Of a stretch of DNA of 64,000 bases, positions 37,062 to 49,740 are shown in pieces; within the stretch, counting starts at the first letter, position 1; each line of letters begins with the position of its first letter. The notes below the pieces were generated by a model. It did no database searches and was not told the origin of the DNA. It worked only from the letters and a program-made list of their open reading frames with translations. The stretch is taken from the NCBI GenBank assembly GCA_021307315.1, contig JAJSPD010000073.1, positions 151,982 to 215,981 on the forward strand, written 5' to 3'. The position numbers and the translations under genes are program-made. This DNA comes from Bisporella sp. PMI_857 (Eukaryota; Ascomycota; Leotiomycetes; Helotiales; Helotiaceae).

Positions 37062-38718
37062 TCAGTCAGAATCATCGTCATCGTCAGCTAACTCCTCGAA
37101 TCTTCCTTCTTGCATCGCTTTTGCGACTGGGTTTTGGACATCCACTATGCCTGTTCTTCTAAGTCTAAGACACTAGTTAGTATTAATCTACAAGCGAAGT
37201 CATGTTATCGAATACCTCTCAAATAGCACAAACAGTCTTTCTGCTTCTCTCTCCTTCTCCGCTTGTGACATCTGGGGCATCTTGATATCTGGCTCCGATT
37301 CCAGATGCTGTCCAGTGATAGGGTTGAAAGGCTTAGAAGAACTATCATCGCTTGCTCTTGGTTGGCTAGATTCGCTGTTGTTGGTGCTCCACGCCTCTAG
37401 TGCATTTTCTGGTATTGGCACATTGTGGCTGAACAAAAATCCAGAAGCAAATCCGTATCCTATATTTTGTACCATCTTGGTAGCATCTTTATCTGACAAG
37501 TCAAATAATAATGTGGATATTGATTCTCGAATTTGAGGAGTTGTCGCATTTGTAGATAACCGAAGAAGACGACCAGCTAACGACTCACTGCGGCTAAGAG
37601 GCTGCTTTCGATCATCATGTGCCGGAAGCAAAAATCGCTGTATATGTTTTTGTACTTTCTCGGGAGCTATCTCGTAAACTTTGCGCATCAGAGCTAGGAG
37701 AGGAGATACTAAACTCTCTAAATCGTCGTCGATGTATACTTTTGTAGATTTATCTAAAATTTCTATAAGCCGGTCAACATGGAGGGACGGAGTCTCCTTG
37801 GGAAAGAATTGGTGTAGGTTATCTTTCTGTTCGAGCGGAAGGTTGAGAAGTGCATTAATTAGAGTCCCTATTGGGGCCTCCAAAGGCTTGGACTCGTATA
37901 CCGGCCGGCGAGCAAGAAGCAGTAAAATATGAGGCAGGGCAGGCGAGAATACCGCATTTCGTTGCGGACAAAAGTGTGTCAAATTGAAGAGGAGCTTCAG
38001 TGACTCAATCAAAGCCATGTCCTCCATAGGATCCAACTCCTTTACTTTTTTCTGCTTCGTCGTATACTGTCTCGCATGTCTGCCAATATTCCCACATACA
38101 GTTTCGGCAATATGATGCTGATCAACCAACTTTTCAATATCCACAGTCGCTTCGTAGGTTGTGAGGAAGAATATTCGTGATACCAAGAATTCGTCATCTC
38201 GATTATCGTTCTTTAATTTATTACAAGCCTTTGTCTCAAAACCCAGCTCTAAAAATATTTTTCTAGTATTTGGTTTGAGCAACATTGCGTTCGCAAGGCA
38301 TCGCAGGGCATTTCGAGAAGTAGTTAACGAAGGGCTATTGAAGGCATGGCAGCTTAAGGTTTCTATCCCCTTCACAGAAGTTAGGCTTTGGCATGATTTG
38401 CGCTGTCTTTGACTTACCTGCCTGGTGAAAATAGGGTCCGAATAATTCGGATCCCTTCCATATACTTTCAGCTGTTCCAGATGCGCATCTCGTTCTACTC
38501 TCGTCAACAGCCGTCATGCTCGCAGCAACAGAAGCCGCGCTTACGGTGTGGTAGGAGACTCGGTTTTTCGAGATCGGATGAAAGTATGCCCATGAGCCTC
38601 GTCACTTCCTTCAACTTCGCTATAGATCACGTCAGTAGAAGTATCTTTCCTGTACAAGGCGAGAAGTACCTGGACCTGTCACCTCGGTGGAGGAGATGGA
38701 CGATCGCGGGGTAGCCAT
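37062..38718 (-). CDS. ric8: Ric8/synembryn, G-alpha chaperone and exchange factor
   Basis: Five exons on the minus strand with consistent phases: 38670-38718, 38545-38619, 38418-38497, 37216-38369 and 37062-37158, 484 residues. The N-terminus reads AKLKEVTRLM and LEQLKVYGRDP with GIETLSCHAF, then armadillo-like helices with NALRCLANAMLL and DEFLVSRIFFLTTYEA. The C-terminus VDVQNPVAKAMQEGRFEE ends in a run of acidic residues. These are strongly characteristic of fungal Ric8, which folds and activates G-alpha subunits and thereby cAMP and MAPK signalling in growth and virulence. The long frame alone (37200-38507) misses exons 1, 2 and 5; I added them by splice site and homology-type reasoning. 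Confidence 0.9.
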
Positions 38719-39681
38719 CGCGTCGAGAGTCGGGCAGCTATGTTTTCTGCGCGGGATCGCAAGAATCCGCTGTCAGAGTTGGGAGATGGTGCTTTTTGGC
38801 AAATATTTTCAAAATCAAAGATTTCTGGTCCAGCTTATGCGGGTGAGCTGACAGCTGGGTGGGTGCTGCAAGAATAGGTGTGGTTTGTTTCTGTACAGTA
38901 GTGTGTAATCGGTCTGATGCAATGACGGGGGAATTATTTCTGTTGGAACACCGCTAGAGCCACTGACTGGCCAAAGCTTGACTGCTGTGCCACAGGGCTA
39001 AGCTCTGACCAGAGCCAGACCAGCGGGGTACAGACCGACACACTAAAAGGGGGCTGACTACAGGGCTTGTTACAGGCTCTTCTTCACCCCACACCGGCTC
39101 GCTCTCCCCGAAATCGACAACTGATTGGAACAACAACCTTTCTCTTGCTTACAGTACATGACTTGTATGTGAATGGAGAAGAAGAAGACCCACAACAACA
39201 TCGTAATACAAGTTTACATTGAATATGTTGAGGCTCAATGTGCATTTGCGCCTCTATGCATATCTGGCAGTGCTGAAGGATGAGGAATTCATCCTGACCT
39301 GATAGGTATTTTGTCTCAGGCCTTACGGTTTGCACAAGGCAACTCACTTGCAGGTTAGATCAATGTATTTCCGTGAGGAAACTGCATCCCTTCTTGTTCA
39401 TCTTGTTATTACAACAGTAGTCCTGTTCATACTTTCCTGAATTTGCGGAAGCTGGCACAATGGAAAGGACCAAAGACTACGCATCAAAACAGCTTCCCTT
39501 GCGTGCTTCTTCATACTTGATTCCTATATTCACGTCTAGTCTTACGAAAAACTCAAGCATCAGCACAGCTATACCTTGTTTGAAAGAGTATCATCGCAAC
39601 AAATAGTGCTTCCTTGTTTAATACATCTGCGGACTCCTCACACGCATATAATTCCAAACTTCACTCGACTGAGAATCATGA
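38719..39681. other. divergent intergenic region
   Basis: About 960 bases between the divergent ric8 and DUF7918 genes, presumably both promoters. No supported gene or repeat. Confidence 0.45.
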
Positions 39682-41338
39682 ATGGCGGTCATCAAAGGCA
39701 TGCCCGGTCTCGAAATTTCGATTTGTCAGAAATTATCCAATAAACGGTTCAACGAGTTCGGTGAAGCGATTACTCAATGGTTGAACGACAAGTATCCTAT
39801 CTCTCACAAATCCCAGCAATACCTAGATTGTACCGCAGGCATTGAATATGTTATCCATGTTCGGATAACGGATGAGTTCGACTTTAATTGTGATCAACTG
39901 CTTCTCAAATTTACCATCGATGGGGAAGTCATTTACCTCGTGAGGATAAGCAGGGCGTTCTTCGAGGCTCAAGGTCGATCTATCCATGGAAGCATTACCG
40001 GAGCATACAGGAAGGTTTACCCTGACTCAACGATATTCCGTGCTTTCAAATTCCTGTCGATTGAAACATGTAAGTTTGTCATATCAGAAAAGGAAAGCGG
40101 GATGTCTCTTCGACGCCTTAGTCAGGATGCCGATGGCATTAATACATTAAAGCATACTGATCCGTTTCAAGTATCCTCTAACAAGAGTCATTGGGTCGCT
40201 GATCGATGGCAATAGTAAATAATCGCGATATTCAGCGCAAAGACGTGTGGATCACCCATGGATGTGGCGATATCATCGTTGAGGTTCACCGTGTAAAGTT
40301 TGGGAACAGAGTGGTCTTAAGCATAAAGAAGGAGGAAGAGGTAACTTTGAAGAAGCAGCTGCTCCTTCAATCTATCAGGTGCGCCATGTCATGTATTCAA
40401 ATTTATCATTGTTCGCCATGCCTTGGACGTAACCTAATGGACTATGCTTAATCGTCTTATCTTGAATGAGATTGGACTGATGTTCAAAGCCCTAGTGACG
40501 GTATCTACTATCGGCTTCCACCAGAGCCAGAGACAGAGCACTCTAGTTATTGGCAGTACTGCAAAGAAAAACCTTTCGCGGTCTTTCTTTTTAGATATCG
40601 CACTCCGGGTATGGCGGTCACCGCTGTGATCCTGATCACTAACGTTCTAAACAGTATCAGAAATCCTCAAACTGAAGAGAATCGTTTTTCATTCTCCGCC
40701 GCCCCCAACGTACGTATCCCAAAAGCTACACTCACTACTTCGAATAATTGCCTACTACATAATTAAAGAGCATACAAGCTAGGATATCAGTTGTCAAGCA
40801 TTTTCCACGCCGAATCACGACTTCCTCGCTGATATGCTTGCAGGCTCGGGAATTATCACTTCCGACAGCCAAGCCAAACTGACATGACTTTTGAAGAGTT
40901 TACCAGAGCCTATAAAGAGGATACCTGGACGGATGCACCGGTAATGCTTCCCTCACTTACTTTTTGAGTCTAATCTTTGAATCAACTTTCCAAGGGTCGA
41001 ATCCCGCAAATATTCGTTGAAAGAAGCAACCATAAGCTATCATTATTTTTTAGGCTTTATTCTCGAGTCCTTAATTGCGCATTTACCCATAAAACTTTAG
41101 GACTAGACCACAGGAGCCAAAACTTAGTATATTATTAGCATATTCAGTTGCTAATGTTTCGTAGTCATGGAAAGCGATTCTCGAGGTTAAGCTCAACGAG
41201 CATATGCTTGCATGGAGACAAAGGCTTAAGGAAGAAGCATTGAAAGCGAAGGAAACAAAAATGGAAGAGAAAGCATCCCCGATATTGCGTTATCAGGTGT
41301 TGGCCAGCTCGAACGAACCCATGAAGGCCATTACATGA
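39682..41338 (+). CDS. DUF7918-family protein, multi-exon
   Basis: The start MAVIKGMPGLEISI and the following strand pattern match the fungal DUF7918 family, whose role is unknown. Exon 1 is 39682-40069 and joins by phase to an exon from 40216. That exon reads KDVWITHGCGDIIVEVHRVKFG, abridged here, and ends near 40378 at a GTGCGC donor. A later segment around 40525-40640 reads PFAVFLFRYRTPGMAV in frame, like the second half of the family. The final exon 41165-41338 holds a Lys/Glu-rich helix and the stop. The middle exon borders (40379-41164) were not fully resolved, so the model is approximate. Alternatively the gene is partly decayed. Confidence 0.6.
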
Positions 41339-42543
41339 GATCTAAGAACCCCTGGCCTGCATTCGCCATAGGAATATAGCTCACATGTAAAGCTGGGGAC
41401 TTCTCGGTATATGCCTCTACCAGAGGGGCATCCTGAACTCATACCAGAGCTGAAGTGTGAAGAAGAGCTGTCTGACGAGAGAAAGACGGGTGCGTGAAGG
41501 AAGAGCTCATTCCTAGGCTGCAGAAAAGAGTCAAGCTGGTGAGATTCGAGAATTCGACTCACCCCTAGTACGTAATGGTATTGTGTGATTTTTTAAGGGA
41601 ATGCCTAGCAGTTGGCGAATTCGAAAGCATGCTTCTCGTCATCCTCAGCCGAATTTGACTTTTAAAATTCATGCCAGACGCGAGACGCCTTCGTCACTAG
41701 TATTTGAGGCCTCTGCTACTTGTCTCATCAGTCCTTTTGAAAGAGCATGCTTTATGTCTGTTGTGATTTTTCCTGTAAGAGAAACACCTTGTGCTGGCTC
41801 TTTCCATATGTCTCTGTTGTTTTAATACAAAGTACAATAGACACATGAGTATGAAGAAGTACAGATGTTATGTGTTGCCTCGTGCTGCGGAAGTTCTATA
41901 GGAATTTCAACTTGGATTTCGACTTTTCTTCCTCGCGTTGACATCACTTTCAAGGACCCCCTTTTTGATGGAGGCTTGTTCCCATTTGCAGGCCATTCAA
42001 TCCGGAACGTTTCAAACAAAGTGTTCATCTCAACAACAATGCCACCACACCACAAACCAATCACCCCGAGACTTAATCCGCATTTTAGAAGCTACTCGAA
42101 GGGTTGCGGAAGCCAAGCCAGATACAACCGACAGCCCCCGGCACTACTTAAGCTGCAGTCCACCAATATACGCAGGCTGTTACTAGCTTCCCCACATTCC
42201 GCTTCTCCAATGCATCGGTTCCCTTCAGCCGCCGGGAGCGAACTTAGATCTTAAAAGAGCTTCATTCCAGCCAAGCCGGAGACCCTGAATATATTGGAAT
42301 AATTTCATACTTTGATTGGTGGGACCTGCCAATACTCCGTGCTTTCTTTTGGCCATTTCTTAATTGCCGATGGCTCGGGACAAAAAGTCACGAACCCCCT
42401 CAGGCTCTTCTACTGACCCTCTCCGCTCATCTTTGCCTTCTTGCTATAGCTAGGCAGTCCTAGGTTGTTGCATGCGTTTTTTGCTTTCTTTTTTTTTGGT
42501 GAGCAAAATAATAGTCTACAAGTTTTCATAGTAGCAAATAGTC
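41339..42543. other. intergenic spacer, 1.2 kb
   Basis: Frames of 70-130 codons on both strands (41601-41825, 41822-42254) lack family features. Promoter region of the acetylesterase; nothing else seen. Confidence 0.4.
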
Positions 42544-43390
42544 ATGAAGTCAAACAATCTCTCTCTTATTGCAGCTTTGGCTGCCCTCACGCTGGCAGCT
42601 CCAGCAGATGAGGAACTATCCAAGCGTGCAACTCCCAAAGTCTACCTTGCAGGTGACAGCACGATGGCCAAAGCAAGTGCAGGTTCAGGCATAGAAGGTA
42701 GTTCTATTCCCATTCAGCCTTAGAACCAGACTGAAACCTCTAGGCTGGGGCGTTTACCTCCCATACTCTCTGACGGGCGTGACCGTAATCAACAATGCCA
42801 TTGGAGGGCGTTCAGCACGCTCCTACACCGACGAAGGCCGTTTTAACACAATCATCAATGCTGTAGTAGCAGGCGACTACGTGGTCATCGAATTCGGGCA
42901 CAACGACGGCGGCTCCCTATCCCCAGTGGACAACGGCCGCTCCGCATGCGTCGGCGCCGGCTCTGAAACCTGCGTCTCAGCCTCCGGCGCGATCGTGCAA
43001 ACATATCCAACCTACCTGACCAACGCCGCCAAAGCCCTGGTTGCGAAGGGCGCCCGAGTCATCATCTCCTCTCCCACCCCTAATAACGTCTGCGAGGGAA
43101 CCACCTGCACCTATACCCCGTCCCGATTCACCGGCTACTGCAAGATCGTGGTCAGCAACACGGGCAGTAGCGCGAATTTCGTGGATCATGGCCAGTATGT
43201 TGCCAATGAGTATATCCGGCTGGGGAAGACCACTGTGGATACGTACTATCCGAATGATCATACGCACACGAGCCCAGCCGGCGCGGAGGTGGTGGCGAAG
43301 CAGTTTGTTAAGGGGCTGCTCTGTGGAGGGAGCCCGTTGGCGGCGTATGTGAAGAATGGTACCAGTAGCATCCCAGGGAACTGCATTTGA
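42544..43390 (+). CDS. rhamnogalacturonan acetylesterase (SGNH hydrolase, CE12)
   Basis: Two exons, 42544-42697 and 42744-43390, joined in phase (266 residues). Signal peptide about residues 1-18, followed by a Lys-Arg that could be a pro-peptide site. SGNH blocks are all present: I as YLAGDSTMAKAS with the nucleophile Ser, II as NAIGGRSARSY with Gly, III as EFGHNDGG with Asn, and V as DHTHTSPAGAEVV with Asp and His. Block order and length are those of Aspergillus RgaE-type esterases that deacetylate rhamnogalacturonan I in pectin. The enzyme is secreted and acts on plant cell walls, usually regulated by pectin-related carbon signals. The single intron sits between blocks I and II. Confidence 0.95.
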
Positions 43391-43885
43391 GGGGGGATGG
43401 TTGGATGTGATGTGGACTACCTGCAAGGGGAAAGGGGGTGGGTGTATATAGTTCTGTTGTATATATTGGGAAATGAAGTGTATATACTCAAGATTTCCTT
43501 TAAAATAACTCTACCACTGCGAGATGTTGAGTATTAAACTGACCCTGTGCGCATGTAGCCCGGTTGGTTTTACAAATCCGGCTTGCGAAAGGGGTTCGCT
43601 CTAAGGATCACGAAAAACATAAAAGGTCAATCAAGAAGGATAAACATGATTCATGGTATCTCTACTACATAATCAAGGCTTATTGAAGAAAGTCAATAAT
43701 GCCACCAAGCCTCATCCCTAAGTCATATCCCACCCAATAAGTGAGGCAATCAAGGTCGTACCATCGACGCCATAAACTCCAAGCTTCCAATTACGTATAC
43801 ATCATCATAAGTGTAGCTGACTCATCACAAGTTGAGCTGCTCAATACCATCACAAAAAAAAAACACATAAACTCATCATAAAGCC
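43391..43885. other. short convergent spacer
   Basis: About 500 bases between the convergent acetylesterase and spc7 3' ends; AT-rich 3' UTR-like sequence. Nothing else recognised. Confidence 0.5.
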
Positions 43886-46800
43886 TTACTTTCTTCCTCG
43901 TGCGAGAAGTTTCTCTCCTAATTCTGCAACAGCAGCTCCCCATGATACCTTAGACCGCTGAGTCTTCTCTTCGACGTTGTCGCCGCATCGATTGAGAAGA
44001 AACTCACGCATCTTGGGCTCGTTGAATCTCTCACCGTATACTACGGTAGCTCTGGGCGAGATCTCGATATCGATTCCATCTTCTCCGCTCTGGCATGTCA
44101 GGTCGAAAACAACCTCTACCTTCGTGGATAGAGGCGCGATTAATAAGTTCGACCTGATCATGATGGAGTTGTCGGAAGTCTTCGAAACGTCAGTTAGGCA
44201 GCTGACGTTGAGAAGGCGGATGTCATCGTGGACTGCGCTCGCCTTATCCCAAGCAACACTCACAGCTCGCAACAGATCTTTGATTGGTGTTTGCGCTTGA
44301 GCTAAACCTCGAATATGATCCCGAATGTTCTGTAAGAGAAAATCCCTGTCAGGGGTCATGGGAAGGGGATTTAGCTCTCGGTTGGCTGCGATGAACCAAA
44401 GATCGATACGTGAGCTAGGCAGTTGTTGTTTTGGTTTTGAAGCGGCTGAGTGGAAAGACGCCGCATCGAAGACAAGCTCAATCTCCTTCCGGTAGGTCAT
44501 TGAGGTAGTGGTTCCGGAAACTCCTGTTATCATCCAGCCGTGTCGCTGCTCCAATGCGTCGACTTTGGCTACGCAATATTAGTTGACGATATTACGTATG
44601 GGCAGATATTGCATACCTTTCAGAGCACTGATCTCATTGGAGCTCCAGCCTCGACACTCTTCTCTAATCTTCTCCGCCTCTCGAATTTCTTCCAAACACA
44701 CCTCGCGTCTTCCGGTCCCAGCAGCTATCTCCGCTTCCTTGCCCTGTAGTTGCTTCTGCATATCAGCAATTAGCTGCCTCTTCGCTTCAATATCAGCATC
44801 GACGGCTATGAGGCGCTGACGAGCGTTGCTTAGCTCTTCTTGATCACAGCTAGCAAGCTCTTCCGCTGCAAGGCGCAAGTCCTGTTCTTCAATCGATAGT
44901 TGCTCGCCTTGTTGAATCAGCCGTGGAACAACTGAGTCGAGTAGCTTTAGTTGGCGATCAAGCCATTTCTCATCTTTGACCATGCCATCAGCTGTCTTAA
45001 TTAATCCATCCTTCAATGTAGCCAAGAGTGTCATTCGCCAGTCGTACCACATGCCTTTGCTCAATAATCTCGCATGCGTCTTGACGTTCTTGAGTTGGTT
45101 GTCCATTACAATCTTCACATCAGGAGGTGCTGATATATACTCCCGAAAGAGGGGTGGATTTTCTTCAAAAGTCTCGGTTTCGATTTCACGAACTGTCTTT
45201 CGACCTTCAGATATATAGTTCTTGAGCTCGTGACATGCCTAGATTATATCAGTACTTTGAGCTTTAAAAGTCGCTTGTGCTACTCACATGTTGGAATAGC
45301 TCAAGCATTGGTATCACAGCGGCCCCTGCGGCTACACAAGCCTCCAGAGAGCTATTTTCTTCTTGCTTACTATCACGGGTGTTCTGGCTTTTTGGTGCAA
45401 TAGTGTGTCTCCGCTTGGTAGTAGTCAATTCCATAAATCGTATACTTGTCATATTCAAAAAATCCTGGAGTTGGATTCGTTCGTCGCCGAAACTTTCTTC
45501 ATCGATCTCTGGGTTCTCGACGGGCTCTTTCTCTGTAAATGGGATGGGTTCTGGATTCGAATTTGCTTCCGCATCTTTGAATTTTCCCTGGCCACGAGGT
45601 GTTGTTGCGTTCTCTGCTTTCGCAGATGAAGAAGCTGTAGGGGTAGACGCATCTGAAATCTCAATGCTCTTACCTGTAGTACGAGTCAAGCGACCAGTAG
45701 TGGTTTCTGCTTTAGACGGTGGGCCTTTGAGTTTGACGTTCTTCACTGGACTGCCCTGATGATTCTTGAGTCGCTTCACACCACTGTTTTCCTCATCCTC
45801 ATCATCCTCGTCAAGTTCAACTGGTCGTTTACCCAGTAAACCTTTGGCTGCTCCAACGTGCAGACTTTTGCGGCCCTTTAATGACTTCTTTTTGGGCGTT
45901 AAGCTCTGAATCATCTCCTTTAGATTTATGGTTGCATCTTTCTCCTCCCCAACTTGATCCGCCTCCAGTTCCATAATTTTCCTTTGGTTTTCACGACTTT
46001 CTTCCTCTTGTCGTTCTTTGTCAACTTCGTTCTCCATGGTTTTTGGATCTGTGAAATGAACACCGCGACCGACATCACTCAGCTGAGCTGGAAGGAAAGT
46101 CCGTGCATGGTCCCCAATAGATCCTCTCCTATCAAGAATTGCAGCGATTCGGGGTGATCCTAGACCTTCTCGATCGATTCCAACCCCGGTCGAAACTCGT
46201 CGTTGTGGGGTGAGCACGAAGTTTGGTGTAGTGGCACCAGTGCTCTCATTCTTCTGGAAAAGCTTGTTTGGTGTTGATTTCTTACCCTTAGCTGATAATG
46301 GTGTCGAGGATGCAGCTTGGATTTCATTCTTGAATAGCCGCTTAGGCGAGGAGGTACGCATAACCACAGTTTTTGATGGTGGTGTTTTACCTGGAGTAGT
46401 TGGTCGAGCTGGTTGTGGCGTCAACTGCTTCGATGGAGTCACCGGCTTTTTAACGGGCGTTGCGGACAGCCGCGATTTCGGAGTCGTCGAATTTCGCGTT
46501 TCTGTACTGCGACGAAGACTCTTTCCTTTGAAGGCTGTGATGCTTGGGCTGCCTGTCTCTGATGCAATGGTATGCACGACAGGTAAGGCTTTAGGGGGCG
46601 ACGCAGCGATGATCTCCGCCTGGAATGGGGAGCTCACCAGATCTGTCTCTATCTCCATGACTTTCTTAGCCCTGCCACGGTTTCCGGTACTCAGCTGTGG
46701 AGGAAGAATTCCCCCCAAGGCGGTCGTCATTTCCATACCGACTGTCTGATCAAGTTCGGTAGTAGCCTCTAAAATCGAAGGCATGATTCCCCCAATTGCA

Positions 46801-48652
46801 GCAGTCATGTCCATTGTATCATCGCCAGCAGAAGAGTTTATACTCTCCCGAGATTTCTTGTTTTGAGATCGCGGATTGGGAGCCAAAGAGGTACGCTTCT
46901 TGGCTTTGGAATTATTTGCTTGGGGAAGCACTCCTCCAACGACAGAAGTAAACTCCATGGTCATATCCTCATCATCAAGATCCTCTTCATCGTCCTGAGC
47001 TTGCTGAATTCCACCAATGGCCATAGTGAAGTCCATAGTTTCATCATCTTGCGGGGACTCAATACCAGAAGATCTCCTGCGTATGCTTTGACGTCGAGTT
47101 GATGGCATGGATTTCCTTCTAGAACTCGTGTTCTTTAATTCCTCGCTAGAAATAATGCCTCCAAATGCCCGCGTGACGTCCATCGAGAGCTCGTCTTCTT
47201 CAACTTGCTGCTCCGGAAGTATACCACCTACTGCTCGAGTGATATCCATTGTCATCTCATCATCTGATCCAGTCTCTTTTGGATCAAGGGCTACTGCTTT
47301 GAACGCAGGAGAAAACGGATTTATGTTCTCCTGATCCTTTAGAGATTCAAGTTCTTGAGATTTCCTCGTCCATGGAGTAAATGAAGCAATAACCCCTCCA
47401 TCTTCCGCGTCCATGTCCTCATGCTCGTCAAAGTCGATACCTTGTGTTCCAGCTTGCCTTGATGCTAATCTAAGAGCCTCATCTAGACGGCTACTAGAGT
47501 CACTCTGGTTTGACTTGGCAGAGGCTATAGACATGTTGGTGGTTTCGCCTCCATCAAGACTCATCATAGTGCTATCATTATCATCGTCAGAGCTACTATT
47601 TGATAGAGATCCATCATCCTCGATAATTTCCTCGCCATCATCAACAGAACCATCGCTCAGAGGGCTTGACGAAAACACTTCGTCATCGGGGTTGTTAAAG
47701 TTCATAGGAGGAATTATTGAACTACGTCGACGCTTCTTATGGTGCAGGTCACGTTGATGCTCTGGGCTTTCGTTCACATGTCCTTCTTCTACCTGTTCTG
47801 GAGGAGTCGATGGAGGTTCTGAAGGATCGGAACTTAGTGTTCTCGGCGTTTGAGGATTTTCAGAATTTATGGTGTCGCTTGCTGCAGAGGATGCTCTACG
47901 TGTAGAGTTTGTTGCATTTGAAGAAGTCGTCGAGTCTTGATATTCCACTACGACATCCCATGTATGTAGAGTAGCCTCAGGTGCGAACGAGACGCGGCGG
48001 TTTGCCAATGACTTTCTTCGCGCATCTCGTCGCAAATTGATCTCCTTCTCCAATTCCTTTCTCTCCTTCTCTTCCCGCTCGCGGGCCGCAGCTTGCTGCT
48101 CCTCCTCAGTGCGCAATGTTACCCGCGTCTCGTTCACCGCTGCATTATCGCCCAGCTCGAATGGGTTGGGTAAGCTATCCGTGCCCGTGACCGTTGGTCC
48201 TTCCACATCAAAGTCGATCAAAAGTTCTGATTGCAGCGTTAGCGGGGTAGCTTTCTTTGGGCTCCCCTTCCGAGCAGAGATATGCGCCGGAATCTCTCGC
48301 AAAGGGGGCATTGTAGGCTTCAAGATGGATTTTGGAGGTGGGTGTGGTATAGATGCTAAGGACTATAGTCTCATTAGTTATAACTGGGCTGGCGGTAATC
48401 TGTGATTTGGAATACCTTGCGTCGATTGCCGGAGGTATCTTTGAGCGCATCAAGTCCTCCTGGGCCTATACTCTTGCTACGCGACTTCTTCGATGGTCGT
48501 TCTATTGGCATCGACCTCTTCCTTCCTGCTAGAGTGCCGATATCTGCCGTCGCATTTTCTTGATCCATGACTGATGTTGACTCGATATTCCCAAGTGACT
48601 TCCTTGACTTGGGTCGCGCCGTAGGTAAAGTTGCTTCTTCTCTAAAAGACAT
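43886..48652 (-). CDS. spc7: Spc7/KNL1 kinetochore scaffold
   Basis: Four phase-matched exons: 48416-48652, 45288-48362, 44617-45238 and 43886-44568, 1,538 residues. The N-terminus has both PP1-docking motifs, SILKPT soon after the exon 1/2 junction and RRVSF further on. The middle carries at least six MELT-like repeats ending in GGI or GGV (such as MTMDITRAVGGI and DTMDMTAAIGGI) between about 47270 and 46700; MPS1-phosphorylated MELT repeats recruit Bub3-Bub1 for the spindle checkpoint. A long coiled coil follows (exon 3), and a C-terminal RWD-type domain (exon 4) binds the Mis12 complex. In this window it is the only kinetochore gene. The domain order and motifs make the assignment firm; only the exact start is less certain. 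Confidence 0.94.
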
Positions 48653-48979
48653 GGTGACGCCTCAATTGGTCGTACTATAGTGTGATATCTTTTCACATAT
48701 CAGTTGTATAAGAGTTGTGGAATTTCAAATGTCATCGCACTATTCCGCGTTTTGGTTGGTTGATACCAAGTCACGTAAACAAAAGGGCGACAACAAAAGT
48801 CGCGTCTCGCTTAAAGATGCCTGAGGCACCGATTTTGAAAATGCGGCAGAAGCCCCATCAGATTTTCACGTGACCCACCATGATCCCACAAGCGAGGTTT
48901 TCACAAAATTTAGGTGCAAGACAAATCCACGACAAGCCGACAACAATTCTCAGCGATTTCGACAACCACGACCGTAATC
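48653..48979. other. divergent promoter region of spc7 and S11
   Basis: About 330 bases between two divergently transcribed genes; shared promoter space. Sequence near 48860-48915 includes a pyrimidine-poor leader before the S11 start; no specific factor site is claimed. Confidence 0.4.
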
Positions 48980-49740
48980 ATGGCCACCGAACTCACTGTC
49001 CAGTCTGAGCGCGCTTTCCAAAAGCAACCTCACATTTTCCTAAACTCCAAGACCAAGGCGAAGTCCAGCAGAGTTGGCAAGGGAGGTCGCAGATGGTACA
49101 AGGACGTTGGATTAGGATTCCGAACGCCAAAGACTGCCATTGAGGGAACCTATATCGGTATGTGGATAATCTGGTTCATGGGCGAATGCGATGAGGCAGA
49201 GGAGCCGCAATGGTCTGCAGGATTGTGCATTGCTTTCCTCCAGCCAAATTGCAGTGCTACGCTGTGGACGATTCAGGGCTGGGAAAGTTATGCCGTGAGA
49301 ATGACAAATTACTAACATTCTGCTTCTACAGACAAGAAGTGCCCTTTCACTGGTCTCGTCTCCATCCGTGGTCGTATCCTGACCGGAACCGTTGTTTCTA
49401 CCAAGATGCACAGAACCCTTATCATCCGCCGAGAATACCTTCACTTCATCCCTAAATATGCCAGATATGAGAAGAGACACAAGAACCTCGCTGCGCACGT
49501 TTCGCCAGCTTTCCGTGTGGAGGAGGGTGATCAAGTTACCGTTGGACAATGCAGACCTTTGAGCAAGACCGTATGTTTATCCATTCTGTGAACCTTGGCC
49601 AATGGGAGGAGCTGCGGCAGAATCTCTGGTCATGCTCTCTGACGCCATCAATCACTGACTTTTCAAAATAGGTCCGTTTCAACGTCCTCCGTGTCCTCCC
49701 TCGAACTGGCAAGGCTGTTAAGTCTTTCACCAAATTCTAA
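48980..49740 (+). CDS. rps11: 40S ribosomal protein S11 (uS17)
   Basis: Three exons, 48980-49157, 49332-49570 and 49672-49740, in phase, 161 residues. The protein begins [16 protein letters not shown] and carries the uS17 core [14 protein letters not shown] with [14 protein letters not shown], ending in KAVKSFTKF. Length and sequence match eukaryotic S11 closely. It is a component of the small ribosomal subunit near the decoding side, binding 18S rRNA. Codon use is strongly biased to C-ending codons, as expected for a highly expressed gene, unlike its neighbours. Confidence 0.97.
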
